From Arthrobacter endolithicus (GTDB lineage: Bacteria > Actinomycetota > Actinomycetes > Actinomycetales > Micrococcaceae), in the NCBI RefSeq assembly GCF_026627425.1, contig NZ_JAPNLH010000015.1, positions 34,448-98,447 on the forward strand: DNA of 64,000 nt. The letters are read 5' to 3'. Below, in pieces: positions 53,698 through 63,942 of the stretch. Position 1 is the first letter of the stretch, and the number at the start of each line of letters is the position of its first letter. The translations under genes and the position numbers were made by a program. The notes under the pieces are model-generated. The model was given only the letters and a program-made list of their open reading frames with translations, searched no databases and was not told the origin of the DNA.

Positions 53698-55349
53698 CCA
53701 TGGCCGACCGTCCCTTGGTCCTCCGCTATGCCGCGCGCTCGGACGTCGGCAAAATCAGGGCCAAAAATGATGATTCCGCCTACGTGGGACACTTTCTCGC
53801 CGTGGTCGCTGACGGGATGGGAGGCCATGCCGGTGGTGACGTTGCCAGCGCCTCCACTGTGCTGGACCTGATCCATCTGGACCGCGACGGGTATCAAGGC
53901 GATGCCGGCACCTATCTGGCCGACGAAATTCAGACCGCCAATTCCCTGTTATCCGAACTGGTCCAGGTCAATCCGAAGCTGGCGGGTATGGGCACCACGG
54001 TGACGGCATTGCTGCTCTCCGGTCATAAGCTTGAATTCGCCCATATTGGGGATTCGCGTGCGTACCGGCTCAAGGACGGGGTCTTTGAGCAGATCAGTAA
54101 GGACCACACCTTCGTTCAGCGGATGATTGACGAAGGCCGCCTGCGTCCGGAGGAGGCGGAGACGCATCCGCATAAGAATGTACTCATGCGCGTGTTAGGT
54201 GATGTGGACGCCTCCCCCGAACTAGACCTCACGACCTTCGACGTCACACCCGGAGAGCGTTGGCTGCTTTGTTCGGACGGCCTGAACTTTGTCCGCCATG
54301 ACATGGTGGAAGACGTAATCCGCAATACCCGTTCGCTTTCCGATTGCGCCGACACACTCATTGAACTGACTCTTGCCGCCGGAGCTCCGGACAACATTAC
54401 CGTAGTGGTGTTTGAAGTCGCCGAGCTGACCGGGGATGATTTGGACACCGCGGCGCTGCCTGCCGTGCCCGCGAAGACCGGCCAGCTGTCGGAGCACGAG
54501 GGACCGGTGGTCTCCGGCCTGTCCGAAAGCACTACGGCAGAAACCAGTGCGCCGGAATTCGAGGCAGGGGAAGCCGCCGCTGAGGCCGAGCCGGCTGAGG
54601 AGGTCCGCTCACATCTCAGCGCCGACATCATCAATGCAGAACTGGCAGGTCGGCCGCACGAACTGGTCGGGGCCGCCGTCACGGCCGCGGCCGAGGGAAA
54701 GATTCCGGCGCTTGCCGGACGTCCCGCAGCCTTGCGCGCCGCCGCCGTGCTGACGCATAAGACCGCCGCACCCTCGGTCATCGAATCTGCCGAGGGGTAC
54801 GAAGCCGACGGGTATGAGACGGAAAATCCCCTTGCCCCCCAGCGGCGCAGCATCCTGCGAATCGTTATTGCCGCCGTCATCGTGCTGATTCTGCTGGTGG
54901 GCTTGTGGCTCGGCTACGCGTGGACCCAGACGCGTTATTACGTAGGCCAGGCTAACGGGCACGTAGCGATTTTCAACGGCGTGTCTCAGCCGTTGGGACC
55001 CATCGCGCTTTCCCACGTTTACCGGGAGACGGGGGTAGACGTCTCAAGTCTTCCCGACTACTCACAGCAACGGGTCGCCCAGACCGTGCCGGCCGCCGGG
55101 CTTGAAGACGCCCAACAGATCATTATCGATCTGCAGCTGGGCACCGGATCCGGAGCTCCACCGTGCCCATCGCCAACACCGTCGACCACATCAACCTCAG
55201 CAGCCACAGCCACAGCAACAACCTCCGCTTCGACCTCATCACCCGCCGCGGGCGGTCCCCCGGCCTCCGTTCCGACCGCTTCCGGGCAGCCAACGGCATC
55301 CTCCAGCGGCCCGACCAGCCGATCAGCATGCTCGGGAGGTGCCAAATGA
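53694..55349 (+). CDS. pstP: PstP, PP2C-family Ser/Thr protein phosphatase
   Basis: A 551-residue phosphatase that reverses PknA/PknB phosphorylation. The catalytic domain (about 1-240) has VADGMGGHAGGDVAS, GMGTTVTALLL, IGDSRAYRL, LLCSDGL and GAPDNITVVV, the metal and phosphate residues. An acidic linker leads to a membrane helix near 390-410 (ILRIVIAAVIVLILLVGLWL), then an extracellular part ending in a long serine, threonine and alanine-rich tail with two cysteines. The GTG at 53694 overlaps the fhaB stop; an ATG two codons later is an alternative. Confidence 0.96.
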   Translation: MTMADRPLVLRYAARSDVGKIRAKNDDSAYVGHFLAVVADGMGGHAGGDVASASTVLDLIHLDRDGYQGDAGTYLADEIQTANSLLSELVQVNPKLAGMGTTVTALLLSGHKLEFAHIGDSRAYRLKDGVFEQISKDHTFVQRMIDEGRLRPEEAETHPHKNVLMRVLGDVDASPELDLTTFDVTPGERWLLCSDGLNFVRHDMVEDVIRNTRSLSDCADTLIELTLAAGAPDNITVVVFEVAELTGDDLDTAALPAVPAKTGQLSEHEGPVVSGLSESTTAETSAPEFEAGEAAAEAEPAEEVRSHLSADIINAELAGRPHELVGAAVTAAAEGKIPALAGRPAALRAAAVLTHKTAAPSVIESAEGYEADGYETENPLAPQRRSILRIVIAAVIVLILLVGLWLGYAWTQTRYYVGQANGHVAIFNGVSQPLGPIALSHVYRETGVDVSSLPDYSQQRVAQTVPAAGLEDAQQIIIDLQLGTGSGAPPCPSPTPSTTSTSAATATATTSASTSSPAAGGPPASVPTASGQPTASSSGPTSRSACSGGAK

Positions 55350-56791
55350 GCCAGCTGCAGACCGTGGCAAAACCGCGGCGGAACATTGAGCTAGTACTGC
55401 TGGTTCTGGCGTTGGTGGTGGGCATTTCCGCCAATGCCTTAGTGGACATCAATTTGAACCGCCCGTTCGATTCCGACTTCTACTCCCAAGCGGCCGTCCT
55501 AACGGTCCTCTCCCTCGGAATGCATATCTCGCTCCGCTTCCGTGCAAAATATGCCGATCCGGTCATACTTCCCATCGTCGTTGCCCTCAATGGCATCGGT
55601 CTCGCCATGATCCACCGGTTAGACCTCGCCACGGACGACACAGCCAGCCCGCGCCAGTGGCTGTGGACCTCGGTTGCTGTCATTGCAGCAATGGCCGTCA
55701 TCTGGTCCCTGCGGGACCATCGAGTCCTGCGGCGTTTTACCTATATTTCCCTCATCATCAGTGTGGTGCTGCTGATCCTGCCGCTGATTCCCGGCATCAG
55801 CGCTGGAGATGTCAACGGAGCCAGTGTCTGGATCAGGATCGGCAATAATTCCTTCCAGCCGGGCGAGATAGCCAAGATCACGCTGGCTATATTCTTTGCC
55901 GGTTATCTATCCTCCAACCGCGACCTGATCCTTCTCGCCGGAAAGAAGATCGGTCCACTGCAGCTGCCCCGGGCCCGCGACCTTGGCCCGATGATCGTCG
56001 CCTGGCTGGCCAGCGTCGGCGTCCTGGTATTCCAGCACGACATCGGCACCTCGGTGTTGTTTTTCGGTCTGTTCATGATCATGATCTACGTCGCCACCAG
56101 CAGGATCAGCTGGGTTGCCATCGGTCTGGTGCTGATCGCCGTTGGCGGCTTTTTTGCGATGAAGATCTTCCCGCACGTTAGCCTGCGGGTCAACACCTGG
56201 GTGCACGCCTTCGATCCGGAGGTGATCGGCCGCAGTGTGGGCAGCAGCTACCAAATCGTGCAGGGGCTGTTCGGCATGGCCAGCGGTGGCCTGATCGGCT
56301 CGGGGCTCGGACAAGGCCGGCCGGACATTGTTCCACTGGCTAACAGCGACATGATTATTGCCTCGCTAGGCGAAGAGTTGGGCATGATTGGCCTGTTCGC
56401 CGTCGTGCTCCTCTATCTTCTGCTGATCACCCGGGGCTTCCGCGCCGCATTGGGAACCCGCGATGCCTTTGGCAAACTGCTGGCCGTGGGCCTGTCCTTC
56501 GCGATCGCCCTTCAGTGCTTCGTCGTCATTGGTGGCGTTACCCGGCTGATCCCGCTCACCGGACTGACCACCCCATTCCTTGCCGCCGGCGGCTCTTCGC
56601 TTTTGGCCAACTGGATAATCGTGGCCCTGCTCCTGTTGATCTCCAATGCAGCCCGCCGCCCGATCTTCACTGCCCCGGCGAAAGAACCGCAGGTCCCTGC
56701 CGGCGAAGCACCCCCGCCCGGTTCTTCCCGCGCACCCGTGCAGACGCCCCGTTCGATCAAAACTCCCGCCGAGAAGGTGATCAGCCCGTGA
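55346..56791 (+). CDS. rodA: RodA, SEDS-family peptidoglycan polymerase
   Basis: A 481-residue membrane protein with about 10-12 helices of the FtsW/RodA/SpoVE family. It shows GASVWIRIGNNSFQPGEIAK, LVFQHDIGTSVLFFGLFM and GGVTRLIPLTGLTTPFLAAG, which include the conserved aspartate and proline regions of SEDS glycosyltransferases. The start at 55346 has GGGAGGTG upstream and overlaps pstP (ATGA). It should work with the adjacent PbpA. Confidence 0.96.
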   Translation: MSQLQTVAKPRRNIELVLLVLALVVGISANALVDINLNRPFDSDFYSQAAVLTVLSLGMHISLRFRAKYADPVILPIVVALNGIGLAMIHRLDLATDDTASPRQWLWTSVAVIAAMAVIWSLRDHRVLRRFTYISLIISVVLLILPLIPGISAGDVNGASVWIRIGNNSFQPGEIAKITLAIFFAGYLSSNRDLILLAGKKIGPLQLPRARDLGPMIVAWLASVGVLVFQHDIGTSVLFFGLFMIMIYVATSRISWVAIGLVLIAVGGFFAMKIFPHVSLRVNTWVHAFDPEVIGRSVGSSYQIVQGLFGMASGGLIGSGLGQGRPDIVPLANSDMIIASLGEELGMIGLFAVVLLYLLLITRGFRAALGTRDAFGKLLAVGLSFAIALQCFVVIGGVTRLIPLTGLTTPFLAAGGSSLLANWIIVALLLLISNAARRPIFTAPAKEPQVPAGEAPPPGSSRAPVQTPRSIKTPAEKVISP

Positions 56792-58248
56792 ACCAGGCCA
56801 TCCGCAGTTCCTGGGTTGTCGCCGTCGCACTTTTCGCGTTGGTTCTCGGCTCCATCACGTATGTCCAGTTCTTCGCCGCTGACGATCTAAAAAACAATGA
56901 CCTAAACAGCAGGGCCCTGATCGCACAGTTCTGCAATGACCGCGGTGCCATCCTGGTCGGCGGCCAGCCCATTGCGGAGTCCGTCCCCTCCCCGGACAAG
57001 TGCAAGTTTCAGCGCGTCTACCATCAGAGCGAGCTTTATGCCGGTCTGACCGGGTTCTTTTCCCAGGCATACGGACAGTACGGCATCGAGAAAGCGGAAA
57101 ATCCGCAGCTCACCGGGGAAACCGCCGATGCCTTCTACGACAGGGTTGTCTCCTTGCTCTCCGGCGCGCAACCCAAGGGCCGATCCGTGGAACTGACCAT
57201 AGATCCGGCCATCCAGCAGCTGGCATACAGCATGATCCCGGACGGCCAGAAGGGTTCCATAGTCGTAATGAATCCCAAGACTGGAGCCATCATCGCCATG
57301 GTCTCCAAGCCGTCCTACGACACCAATCTGCTGGCCAGCCACGATCCCAAGGCGGTGGCCGAAAACTACAACAAACTGCTCGGCATTGACGGAATTAATA
57401 TGTTTGGCTCCAGCGCCTACACGAAGCTATATTCTCCGGGTTCGGTGTTTAAGCTCGTTGATACCGCAGCCGCACTCGCCTCCGGCAAATACAACAAGGA
57501 TTCCGTTCTGGCGAACCCACAGGAGTTGACGTTCCCCGGCACCGATGCCACGCTGCCCAACTACGTCAACGGCGGCTGCGCAGCCAAGACGCAGGCGGAT
57601 TTTTCCTTTGTCCTTGAGCAGTCCTGCAACACACCCTTCGCGCAGATAGCCTTGGATTTGGGGCAGGATGCCATCACCGAGCAGGCCAAGAAGTTTGGCT
57701 TTAACGACGATTCACTGTTCTTCCCGGACAAGGTAACGGCCAGCAAGTTCCCCGGAAGCAAGGGCCCGCTGGGGCCGGCCGAACTGGCCCGCAGTGCCGT
57801 TGGACAACAGGATGTGCAGGCAACGCCGCTGGAGATCGCCATGATGACCGCGGCCATTGCCAACGGCGGCGCTCAGATGAAGCCAAAACTGGTGAAAACG
57901 ATCCGGACCCCGGACCTTAAACCTGTCGAGGAATTGACACCGGAGGTTCTGCGGCAGTCCACTACTCCCGAGATTGCTCATCAGATCACCGACTGGATGA
58001 CGAATGTCGTGGACAAGGGGATAGCCCATGCAGCCAGCGTTCCGGGCATCGAGGTGGCGGGAAAAACCGGCACGGCCGAGGGCATTCCCGGCGTCGTGAA
58101 CAACAATGCCTGGTTCACCGGATTCGCTCCGGCGCAAGATCCTCAGGTGGTGGTATCGATCGTCATGTCGAATGTCGATATTGCCACCGGAGCAAAATTG
58201 ACCAGTCCTAACGCAAGCAAACTTATCGAGGCGGTGTTGAATAAGTGA
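56788..58248 (+). CDS. pbpA: PbpA, class B penicillin-binding protein (transpeptidase)
   Basis: A 486-residue class B PBP with one N-terminal helix ([16 protein letters not shown]). The transpeptidase motifs are S219-V-F-K222 (YSPGSVFKL), EQSCNTPF (SxN) and AGKTGTAEG (KTG). It crosslinks peptidoglycan made by RodA. The GTG start overlaps the rodA stop by 4 bases, and the pknA GTG overlaps its stop. It is on the short side for class B PBPs, as PbpA of mycobacteria is. Confidence 0.96.
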   Translation: MNQAIRSSWVVAVALFALVLGSITYVQFFAADDLKNNDLNSRALIAQFCNDRGAILVGGQPIAESVPSPDKCKFQRVYHQSELYAGLTGFFSQAYGQYGIEKAENPQLTGETADAFYDRVVSLLSGAQPKGRSVELTIDPAIQQLAYSMIPDGQKGSIVVMNPKTGAIIAMVSKPSYDTNLLASHDPKAVAENYNKLLGIDGINMFGSSAYTKLYSPGSVFKLVDTAAALASGKYNKDSVLANPQELTFPGTDATLPNYVNGGCAAKTQADFSFVLEQSCNTPFAQIALDLGQDAITEQAKKFGFNDDSLFFPDKVTASKFPGSKGPLGPAELARSAVGQQDVQATPLEIAMMTAAIANGGAQMKPKLVKTIRTPDLKPVEELTPEVLRQSTTPEIAHQITDWMTNVVDKGIAHAASVPGIEVAGKTGTAEGIPGVVNNNAWFTGFAPAQDPQVVVSIVMSNVDIATGAKLTSPNASKLIEAVLNK

Positions 58249-60119
58249 GGCCAACTTCGGGTATCACCTTAGGCGGCAGGTTCCAGCTCACATCTCGCAT
58301 TGCGATTGGTGGGATGGGCGAGGTGTGGCGGGCGAAAGATCTGGTCCTGGGCCGGACGGTGGCGATCAAGATTCTCAAGGAGGAATACACCGGGGATCCG
58401 GGCTTCCGCGAGCGGTTCCGGGCCGAGGCCCGCCATACGGCACTGCTGAACCACATTGGCATCGCCAATGTCTTTGATTACGGTGAAGAGGACGGCTCTG
58501 CCTATTTAGTGATGGAGCTGGTCCCGGGCGAGCCTTTGTCCAGCATTATTGAACACGAGCACGTGCTCTCCTCCGACCGCACGCTTTCGATCATCGCCCA
58601 AACCGCCAGGGCATTGTCCGTCGCGCACGCGCAGGGCCTGGTGCACCGTGACGTCAAACCCGGAAACCTGCTGATCACGCCCGAGGGCAGGGTTAAAGTC
58701 ACCGATTTCGGCATTGCCCGGCTCGCCGACCAGGTCCCGTTGACCCAAACCGGACAGGTCATGGGGACGGCGCAGTATCTGGCTCCGGAGCAGGCCACAG
58801 GTCAGCTCGCCACCGGTTCCAGCGATATCTATTCTCTTGGCATTATCGGATACGAGTGCATTACCGGTCACCGCCCCTTCTCGGGTGAATCCCAGATCGC
58901 CATTGCGTTGGCCCAGGTCAACGATGCACCCCCGCCGCTGCCGGATACGCTTCCGACGCCGGTCCGTGCGCTGCTGATGTCCATGCTGGCGAAGGATCCG
59001 GCGAACCGTCCAGCCAACGCGAACAAGCTCGCGGACGCGGCCGAAGCCATCCGGAATGGGGACATTAAGGCCGCTCACGCTGCCGCGCCCGGGATGCTGC
59101 TGTTCGAAGCGACCACCGGACCCATCACGGCGCCGGTGGATGTTCCCGGAACCGCCGCAACAACAGCCGTCCCGACGGGCTATCCGTCGGATTTTTCCGC
59201 TGCCACTTCTGCCCTCCCCACCGTTGCAGGGGCCACCATCAGCGCACAGGCCGGGCCGGGAAATAGACTCTCCGGCGGCGAGGGGATGGTGGCCGCGACA
59301 CAATGGGAAGAGGACGACGACGAGACTGCCGCACCTGCCAAGCGCGGACGCAGCCCCTGGACCTGGCCGCTGGTTGCCCTGATCCTGCTGATCCTCTTTG
59401 TCATTGCGATGGTGCTCCTGCAGCAGCTGGGCGTTTTTTCCCCCAGATCCACGTCGGTGACATCGAGCGCCAGTTCCAGTTCCAGCGCTGTGCAGTCGCG
59501 TTCGACGGCGACGACGGTTTCCAACGTGGTGACGATCCAGCCGGATCAGTACAACGGCCGGCCGTTCAGCGAAGTCCAGCGGGCCCTCATTAATTTGGGC
59601 ATGGGAGTGAACCCGGTGGAGGCCTTCAGCTCGACGGTTGAATCGGGAATTGTCATGAGTGTTGCCCCTACAGGATCGCAGCCAAAGGGCAGCACCATCA
59701 CCGTGACCTACTCCAAGGGACCCGAAATGGTGACGGTGCCGGCCTTTGCGGGCCAAAACGCTGAGACCTACAACTCCGAACTTCTGCGCCTCGGACTGGT
59801 GCCCGCGACCAACAACGCGCCCAATGCAGCCAAGGCCGGTACGGTCATCGGGGTCGCGCCGGCTCCGGGCAACAGTGTGGCCAAGGGATCCACTGTGACC
59901 TACACAGTCTCGACCGGACCGGCACCGACACCGACACCGGCGCCGACACCGACACCGGCGCCGACACCGACACCGACACCGACGCCGGCACCGGCACCGA
60001 CGCCGACACCGCAGCAGCCGACTGCCACACCTACCGCGCCGGCCACGCCTGCTGCGCTTGGCGACTGCGGCGTGGGAGTGCCCGAGGGAAGCCCCGCCAC
60101 CTGCAAGCCCGCCCCCTAG
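58245..60119 (+). CDS. pknA: PknA-position Ser/Thr kinase with two PASTA domains
   Basis: A 624-residue kinase. The N-lobe has [14 protein letters not shown] and [10 protein letters not shown]. The catalytic loop is [11 protein letters not shown] and the DFG is [11 protein letters not shown], with activation loop [12 protein letters not shown] membrane helix at about 372-395 leads to two PASTA repeats (starting [11 protein letters not shown] and [11 protein letters not shown]) and a proline-threonine tail. It occupies the pknA position, yet the mycobacterial PknA lacks PASTA domains. It should sense muropeptides or lipid II. Confidence 0.93.
   Translation: MRPTSGITLGGRFQLTSRIAIGGMGEVWRAKDLVLGRTVAIKILKEEYTGDPGFRERFRAEARHTALLNHIGIANVFDYGEEDGSAYLVMELVPGEPLSSIIEHEHVLSSDRTLSIIAQTARALSVAHAQGLVHRDVKPGNLLITPEGRVKVTDFGIARLADQVPLTQTGQVMGTAQYLAPEQATGQLATGSSDIYSLGIIGYECITGHRPFSGESQIAIALAQVNDAPPPLPDTLPTPVRALLMSMLAKDPANRPANANKLADAAEAIRNGDIKAAHAAAPGMLLFEATTGPITAPVDVPGTAATTAVPTGYPSDFSAATSALPTVAGATISAQAGPGNRLSGGEGMVAATQWEEDDDETAAPAKRGRSPWTWPLVALILLILFVIAMVLLQQLGVFSPRSTSVTSSASSSSSAVQSRSTATTVSNVVTIQPDQYNGRPFSEVQRALINLGMGVNPVEAFSSTVESGIVMSVAPTGSQPKGSTITVTYSKGPEMVTVPAFAGQNAETYNSELLRLGLVPATNNAPNAAKAGTVIGVAPAPGNSVAKGSTVTYTVSTGPAPTPTPAPTPTPAPTPTPTPTPAPAPTPTPQQPTATPTAPATPAALGDCGVGVPEGSPATCKPAP
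59926..60012 (+). repeat. Pro-Thr-Ala repeat tail in pknA
   Basis: Repeated CCGACACCGGCG and CCGACACCGACA units encode a PTPAPTPTP chain after the last PASTA domain. It is probably an extended rod that reaches into the wall. Slippage-prone. Confidence 0.8.
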
Positions 60120-60186
60120 TCGAAAGCAGCCGCCGTCGTAACCCGCAACCACCATGGCCCTATCACCCGGAAAGGACCGCTGACTT

Positions 60187-62175
60187 ATGAACATCCCGCG
60201 CGTCCTCAATGAACGTTACGAACTGGGCAAGCTGCTGGGCCGCGGCGGGATGGCTGACGTGTACATTGGCAAGGACACCCGCCTCGGACGTACCGTGGCC
60301 GTGAAACTACTGCGCGCTGATCTGGCCCGGGATCCGCAAGTGCAGGCACGATTCCGCCGCGAGGCGCAGGCGGTCGCCGGGCTGAATCATCCATCGATCG
60401 TTGCTGTGTATGACACCGGTGATCATGGTGCCGGTGACCCGCTAGGGGATGGCACCCGGATGCCGTTCATTGTGATGGAATTCGTTTCCGGCCGGACCCT
60501 GCGCGATCTGGTCCGGAGCAAAGAACTGACCATTGACCACGCGATTGATTACACGCTCGGCGTGCTGTCCGCGCTCGAATACAGCCATCGTGCCGGCATT
60601 GTGCACCGGGACATCAAGCCCGCCAATGTCATGGTCACCGACGACGGCAACGCGATCAAGGTGATGGACTTCGGGATTGCGCGCGCCATCGCCGATTCTT
60701 CCGCCACCATGACCCAGACGCAGGCCGTGATCGGCACCGCTCAATATCTCTCTCCGGAGCAGGCCCGCGGGGAAACAGTGGATGAGCGCAGCGATCTGTA
60801 CTCGGCCGCCTGCCTCTTCTACGAGATGCTCACGGGACGGCCTCCCTTCCTGGGGGACAGCCCGGTCTCAGTGGCATACCAACATGTCAGGGAGACGCCG
60901 GAGGCGCCCAGCCGCTTCAATTCGTTGGTCAGCCCCGCCCTGGACAGTGTGGTTCTGCGCGCACTGGAAAAAAACCGGACTGACCGGTTCCAGAATGCCG
61001 CGGCCTTCCGGCGTGCCCTCCGGGCCGCCAAGGGTGGCGTGCAGATCTATCCCTACTCTGCTTCCGAAGCTCCCACCGAGGTCTACGGCCTGCAGCGTAC
61101 GCCGACTCCGCCGTCGGTGGCGACTGTCGCCGTCGCCGTTGAAGCGCGTCCGCGGCCCGGCGCGCACTATCTTCAAGACGACGGTCCCGCCACCCGTGCC
61201 ATGGCCAAAGCGCTGACCGGAGGACCGCTCACCACGGGTTCGGTGCCCGAAGAGGACCCGGACGCGCTGCCGCTCGGGCTGCCCGCGGAAAAGGAATTGG
61301 ACCGGACTGTCCGCCGGCGCCGTCGTGCATGGATCATCACCTTGTTCGTTTTGTTGGTCTTGCTGCTCGGTGGCGGCGGCTTCCTGGCCTATAACCTGCT
61401 CAACGCAAAACCACCCGCCACGGTCCAGATCCACATTCCCGATGTCCGCATGATGCCGGAAACCGATGCGATGGCCAAGCTCTATAATGACAATCTGCGG
61501 CCTTCGCTGCAGCGACGCTACGATCCCAGCGTCGCCAAAGGACTGGCAGTAGGCACGGATCCAGCCGCAGGAAACTCTGTTAATCCCAATACGACGGTCA
61601 CCTTGATTATTTCGGACGGTCCTGCCAGCGTTCAGATCCCCACGTCCCTGGTCAACGTCACCGAACCCACCGCCCGAGACGCGATCAGGTCGCTGGGGCT
61701 GCTGCCGGGGGAGACCAAACAAGTCAATGACGGCACTGTCGGTGCCAACCTGGTCGTCACAACCAGCCCATCACCGGGCCAGGTGGTGGCGGCGGGATCG
61801 AAGGTGGATCTCATGGTTTCTACCGGCAAGGTGACGATGCCGTCGCTGATCAGCCTTAGTCAGGCGGAAGCCCGGCAGGCCATCGCGAGCGCGTCAGGAA
61901 CCCTGCAGATCGCCTTTGTCGAAAAGGAGAATGCCGTGGTGGAGCCCGGCCGGGTTACCGGCCAGTCAGCGGACGCGGGGTCCAGCGTCGACCAGTATTC
62001 CACCGTGACGGTGGAGATCGCCAAGGCTCCCGCTCCGGCTCCGGCACCCACTCAGGCTCCCGTAACCGCAACCGCACCGACCGAGACGGCGACCCCGACG
62101 CCCCCGCCGACGTCGTCGGCCTGCACGTCCAAGAAGGACAAGGACTGCACGCCTCCGCCGGCCCCTAGTAAATAG
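60187..62175 (+). CDS. pknB: PknB Ser/Thr kinase with three PASTA domains
   Basis: A 662-residue kinase. LLGRGGMADVYIGKD is the glycine loop, HRDIKPANVMV (about 140) the catalytic loop, and VMDFGIARAIAD the DFG. The activation loop has SATMTQTQAVIGTAQYLSPEQ with likely autophosphorylation threonines. A helix at about 381-402 (AWIITLFVLLVLLLGGGG) precedes three PASTA repeats. A proline, alanine and threonine tail ends in CTSKKDKDCTPPP, with two cysteines. It follows pknA by 67 bp with its own start and is convergent with trpG, 3 bases apart. Confidence 0.95.
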   Translation: MNIPRVLNERYELGKLLGRGGMADVYIGKDTRLGRTVAVKLLRADLARDPQVQARFRREAQAVAGLNHPSIVAVYDTGDHGAGDPLGDGTRMPFIVMEFVSGRTLRDLVRSKELTIDHAIDYTLGVLSALEYSHRAGIVHRDIKPANVMVTDDGNAIKVMDFGIARAIADSSATMTQTQAVIGTAQYLSPEQARGETVDERSDLYSAACLFYEMLTGRPPFLGDSPVSVAYQHVRETPEAPSRFNSLVSPALDSVVLRALEKNRTDRFQNAAAFRRALRAAKGGVQIYPYSASEAPTEVYGLQRTPTPPSVATVAVAVEARPRPGAHYLQDDGPATRAMAKALTGGPLTTGSVPEEDPDALPLGLPAEKELDRTVRRRRRAWIITLFVLLVLLLGGGGFLAYNLLNAKPPATVQIHIPDVRMMPETDAMAKLYNDNLRPSLQRRYDPSVAKGLAVGTDPAAGNSVNPNTTVTLIISDGPASVQIPTSLVNVTEPTARDAIRSLGLLPGETKQVNDGTVGANLVVTTSPSPGQVVAAGSKVDLMVSTGKVTMPSLISLSQAEARQAIASASGTLQIAFVEKENAVVEPGRVTGQSADAGSSVDQYSTVTVEIAKAPAPAPAPTQAPVTATAPTETATPTPPPTSSACTSKKDKDCTPPPAPSK

Positions 62176-62178
62176 CCA

Positions 62179-62817
62179 CTACTGGCTGATGAGCGGGCTC
62201 ATGCCGGCGGCCCTGGCCGCCGCTCCCGTCAGGCCCAACGACTCCAGCCAGTTGCCCAGCATCAGATAGCCGCCCTCGGTCAGGACGGACTCCGGGTGGA
62301 ACTGAACTCCGTATAACGGCGCACGCCGGTGCGCCAGTCCCATGACCACCCCGGTGGCGGTTTCCGCCGTAATCTCAAGCTCGGCCGGAATGGATTCCCG
62401 CACTGCCGCCAGCGAATGGTAGCGGGTCGCCGTAAACGGGTTGGGTAGCCCCGCGAAGACGTTTAAGCCCCCGTGCTGCACCGGGGAGGTCTTGCCGTGC
62501 ATCAGTTCCGGTGCGTGCGTCACGGTTCCGCCGTACGCCTCCGCCAAGGCCTGATGCCCAAGGCATACACCCAACATGGGTTTACTCTCGCGGCCGCACC
62601 ACTTAATCAGTTCAATGCAGATGCCCGCCTCGGCCGGCGTCCCCGGCCCGGGGGAGATCAGCACACCATCACGCGGACCGGTGAGTTCGATGGCTTCGGC
62701 CAACGTCACATCATCATTGCGGACGACGGTGGTCTCAGCTCCCAGCTGCTGCAGATAGCCCACCAGGGTATAGACGAAACTGTCGTAGTTATCCACGACC
62801 AGAATGCGTGTGTTCAT
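62179..62817 (-). CDS. trpG: Anthranilate/aminodeoxychorismate synthase glutamine amidotransferase
   Basis: A 212-residue class I glutamine amidotransferase. The triad is visible: cysteine in PMLGVCLGHQALAEAYGG, and histidine and glutamate in YGVQFHPESVLTEGG. It starts RILVVDNYDSFVYTL, and ISPGPGTPAEAGIC is the oxyanion loop. It supplies ammonia for anthranilate or aminodeoxychorismate. Its place downstream of pknB is conserved in Actinobacteria, where it is usually called trpG or pabA; sequence alone does not separate these. The start at 62817 has only a weak binding site. Confidence 0.93.
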   Translation of the reverse strand: MNTRILVVDNYDSFVYTLVGYLQQLGAETTVVRNDDVTLAEAIELTGPRDGVLISPGPGTPAEAGICIELIKWCGRESKPMLGVCLGHQALAEAYGGTVTHAPELMHGKTSPVQHGGLNVFAGLPNPFTATRYHSLAAVRESIPAELEITAETATGVVMGLAHRRAPLYGVQFHPESVLTEGGYLMLGNWLESLGLTGAAARAAGMSPLISQ

Positions 62818-63091
62818 GATGTGTTGGTGCCAATCGTTGATTCGGTAAAAGGTTTGCCCTGCGAACGCCAAGCGAAGACGCCGGGGAAGTAGTCCCAGCT
62901 TGCGGTTTATCACAGTCCTGTGGCGGCACCGCCCCGTCATGGCCCGGTTTTGCCGCATGAACGGCTAGAATTGCAGCCAGAAACCGAACAGATCCCGTCC
63001 GCGGAAATATTCCTCTCAGGATACCAAGTGGCCGGGCTGCCCCCGTTACAGCAAGGGCGCGCCGCTGGTGCCAGCCCATCAAGGAGATCCT

Positions 63092-63352
63092 GTGCCCGAG
63101 TCAAAACCGCGCCGCCAGCCCCGCCGTGGAAACCAGGAGCAGGCCAGCGCTAAAACCAAAGCCAATATGCCCAATCCGGTCTGGTACAAGCCGGTGATGT
63201 TCGGTCTTATGCTCATCGGCTTGTTCTGGATCATTACCTTCTACATCAGCAGCGGCGCATTCCCACTGCCGAACGTGGGAAACGGAAATATCCTGATTGG
63301 TTTTGTTATTGCGATTGCCGGCTTCTTGATGACGACGCGCTGGCGGTCCTAG
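63092..63352 (+). CDS. crgA: CrgA, cell division protein
   Basis: An 86-residue membrane protein that helps place FtsZ-ring partners and recruits PBPs at the septum. A basic N-terminus (MPESKPRRQPRRGNQ) is followed by NPVWYKPVMFGLMLIGLFWI and a second helix (GNGNILIGFVIAIAGFLMTT), the two-helix CrgA layout. AAGGAGA precedes the GTG at 63092. Its stop overlaps the end of the convergent repeat protein by 4 bases. Confidence 0.93.
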   Translation: MPESKPRRQPRRGNQEQASAKTKANMPNPVWYKPVMFGLMLIGLFWIITFYISSGAFPLPNVGNGNILIGFVIAIAGFLMTTRWRS

Positions 63353-63795
63353 ACCTCCTCGTCCTCGGGCTCTACTTTGCCGCCGCTGCCGTAGTCGCCT
63401 TTGGCATACTGCCCGGACCCGTGTTCCCCGCTGCGCGGCGCTACGTTGCCGGCACTTCCGTAGTCGGCTTCGACAAAACGGCCCGTCTGCAGTTGTTCTT
63501 CCGGCCCGGCTTTCCGCGCGCTTTCGCTCCCGGCCTTGCCGTACTCACCTTCGATGTATTGGCCCTCGCCCGCTCCGCGGCGGTGTCCTGCCTCGCGGCC
63601 GGCCTTGCCGTAGGAGCCCTCGACGTACCGGCCTCTGTCCTCGTCATTGGCCGATAGCCCATCCTCACCTTCCGGGAGCACAGCGCCACCCTGCGCGGCA
63701 GTAGCGCCGTCCTTCAGCTGCTCGCCTTTGTCGGGGATGGAATCGCCACTGTGGGGAACCTCCGGCTCTTCGTAATTGCTGTTCTCGATCATCAT
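63349..63795 (-). CDS. Hypothetical acidic protein with four GxYxxGxYG repeats
   Basis: A 148-residue hydrophilic, acidic protein with no signal peptide or membrane segment. The C-terminal half has four related units: GRYVEGSYGKAG, GQYIEGEYGKAG, GRFVEADYGSAG and GQYAKGDYGSGG, about 20-27 residues apart. I do not recognise the family. AGGAGAGG lies 5-6 bases before the ATG at 63795, so the longer start at 63843 is not preferred. Low complexity and charge suggest a disordered, stress- or surface-related protein. Confidence 0.7.
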   Translation of the reverse strand: MMIENSNYEEPEVPHSGDSIPDKGEQLKDGATAAQGGAVLPEGEDGLSANDEDRGRYVEGSYGKAGREAGHRRGAGEGQYIEGEYGKAGSESARKAGPEEQLQTGRFVEADYGSAGNVAPRSGEHGSGQYAKGDYGSGGKVEPEDEEV

Positions 63796-63891
63796 TTGCG
63801 CCTCTCCTACTGTCGTTGCAATGTCTTGGCCTTCGAATTCCAAGTCTAGGGATGACAGACCCGCAGCAACAGGGGCGACGAGACTCAGCTA

Positions 63892-63942
63892 AAGTGCTCG
63901 CGAAATGGGGTGCGTGCCGCATTTGAGAAGTGCTCGCGAAAT
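63892..63942. repeat. 15-bp direct repeat at the right edge
   Basis: AAGTGCTCGCGAAAT occurs at 63892-63906 and at 63928-63942, 36 bp start to start. It lies upstream of the leftward repeat protein and of a possible rightward gene whose ATG may be at 63988 after GGAGGG. It could be a regulator site or a mobile-element end; the window stops too soon to tell. Confidence 0.6.

Noticed and set aside
58506..60209. 567-codon leftward frame opposite pknA, rich in Arg/Cys/Gly
   Set aside because: Composition is what a high-GC kinase and Pro-Thr repeat gives when read antisense; no family features.
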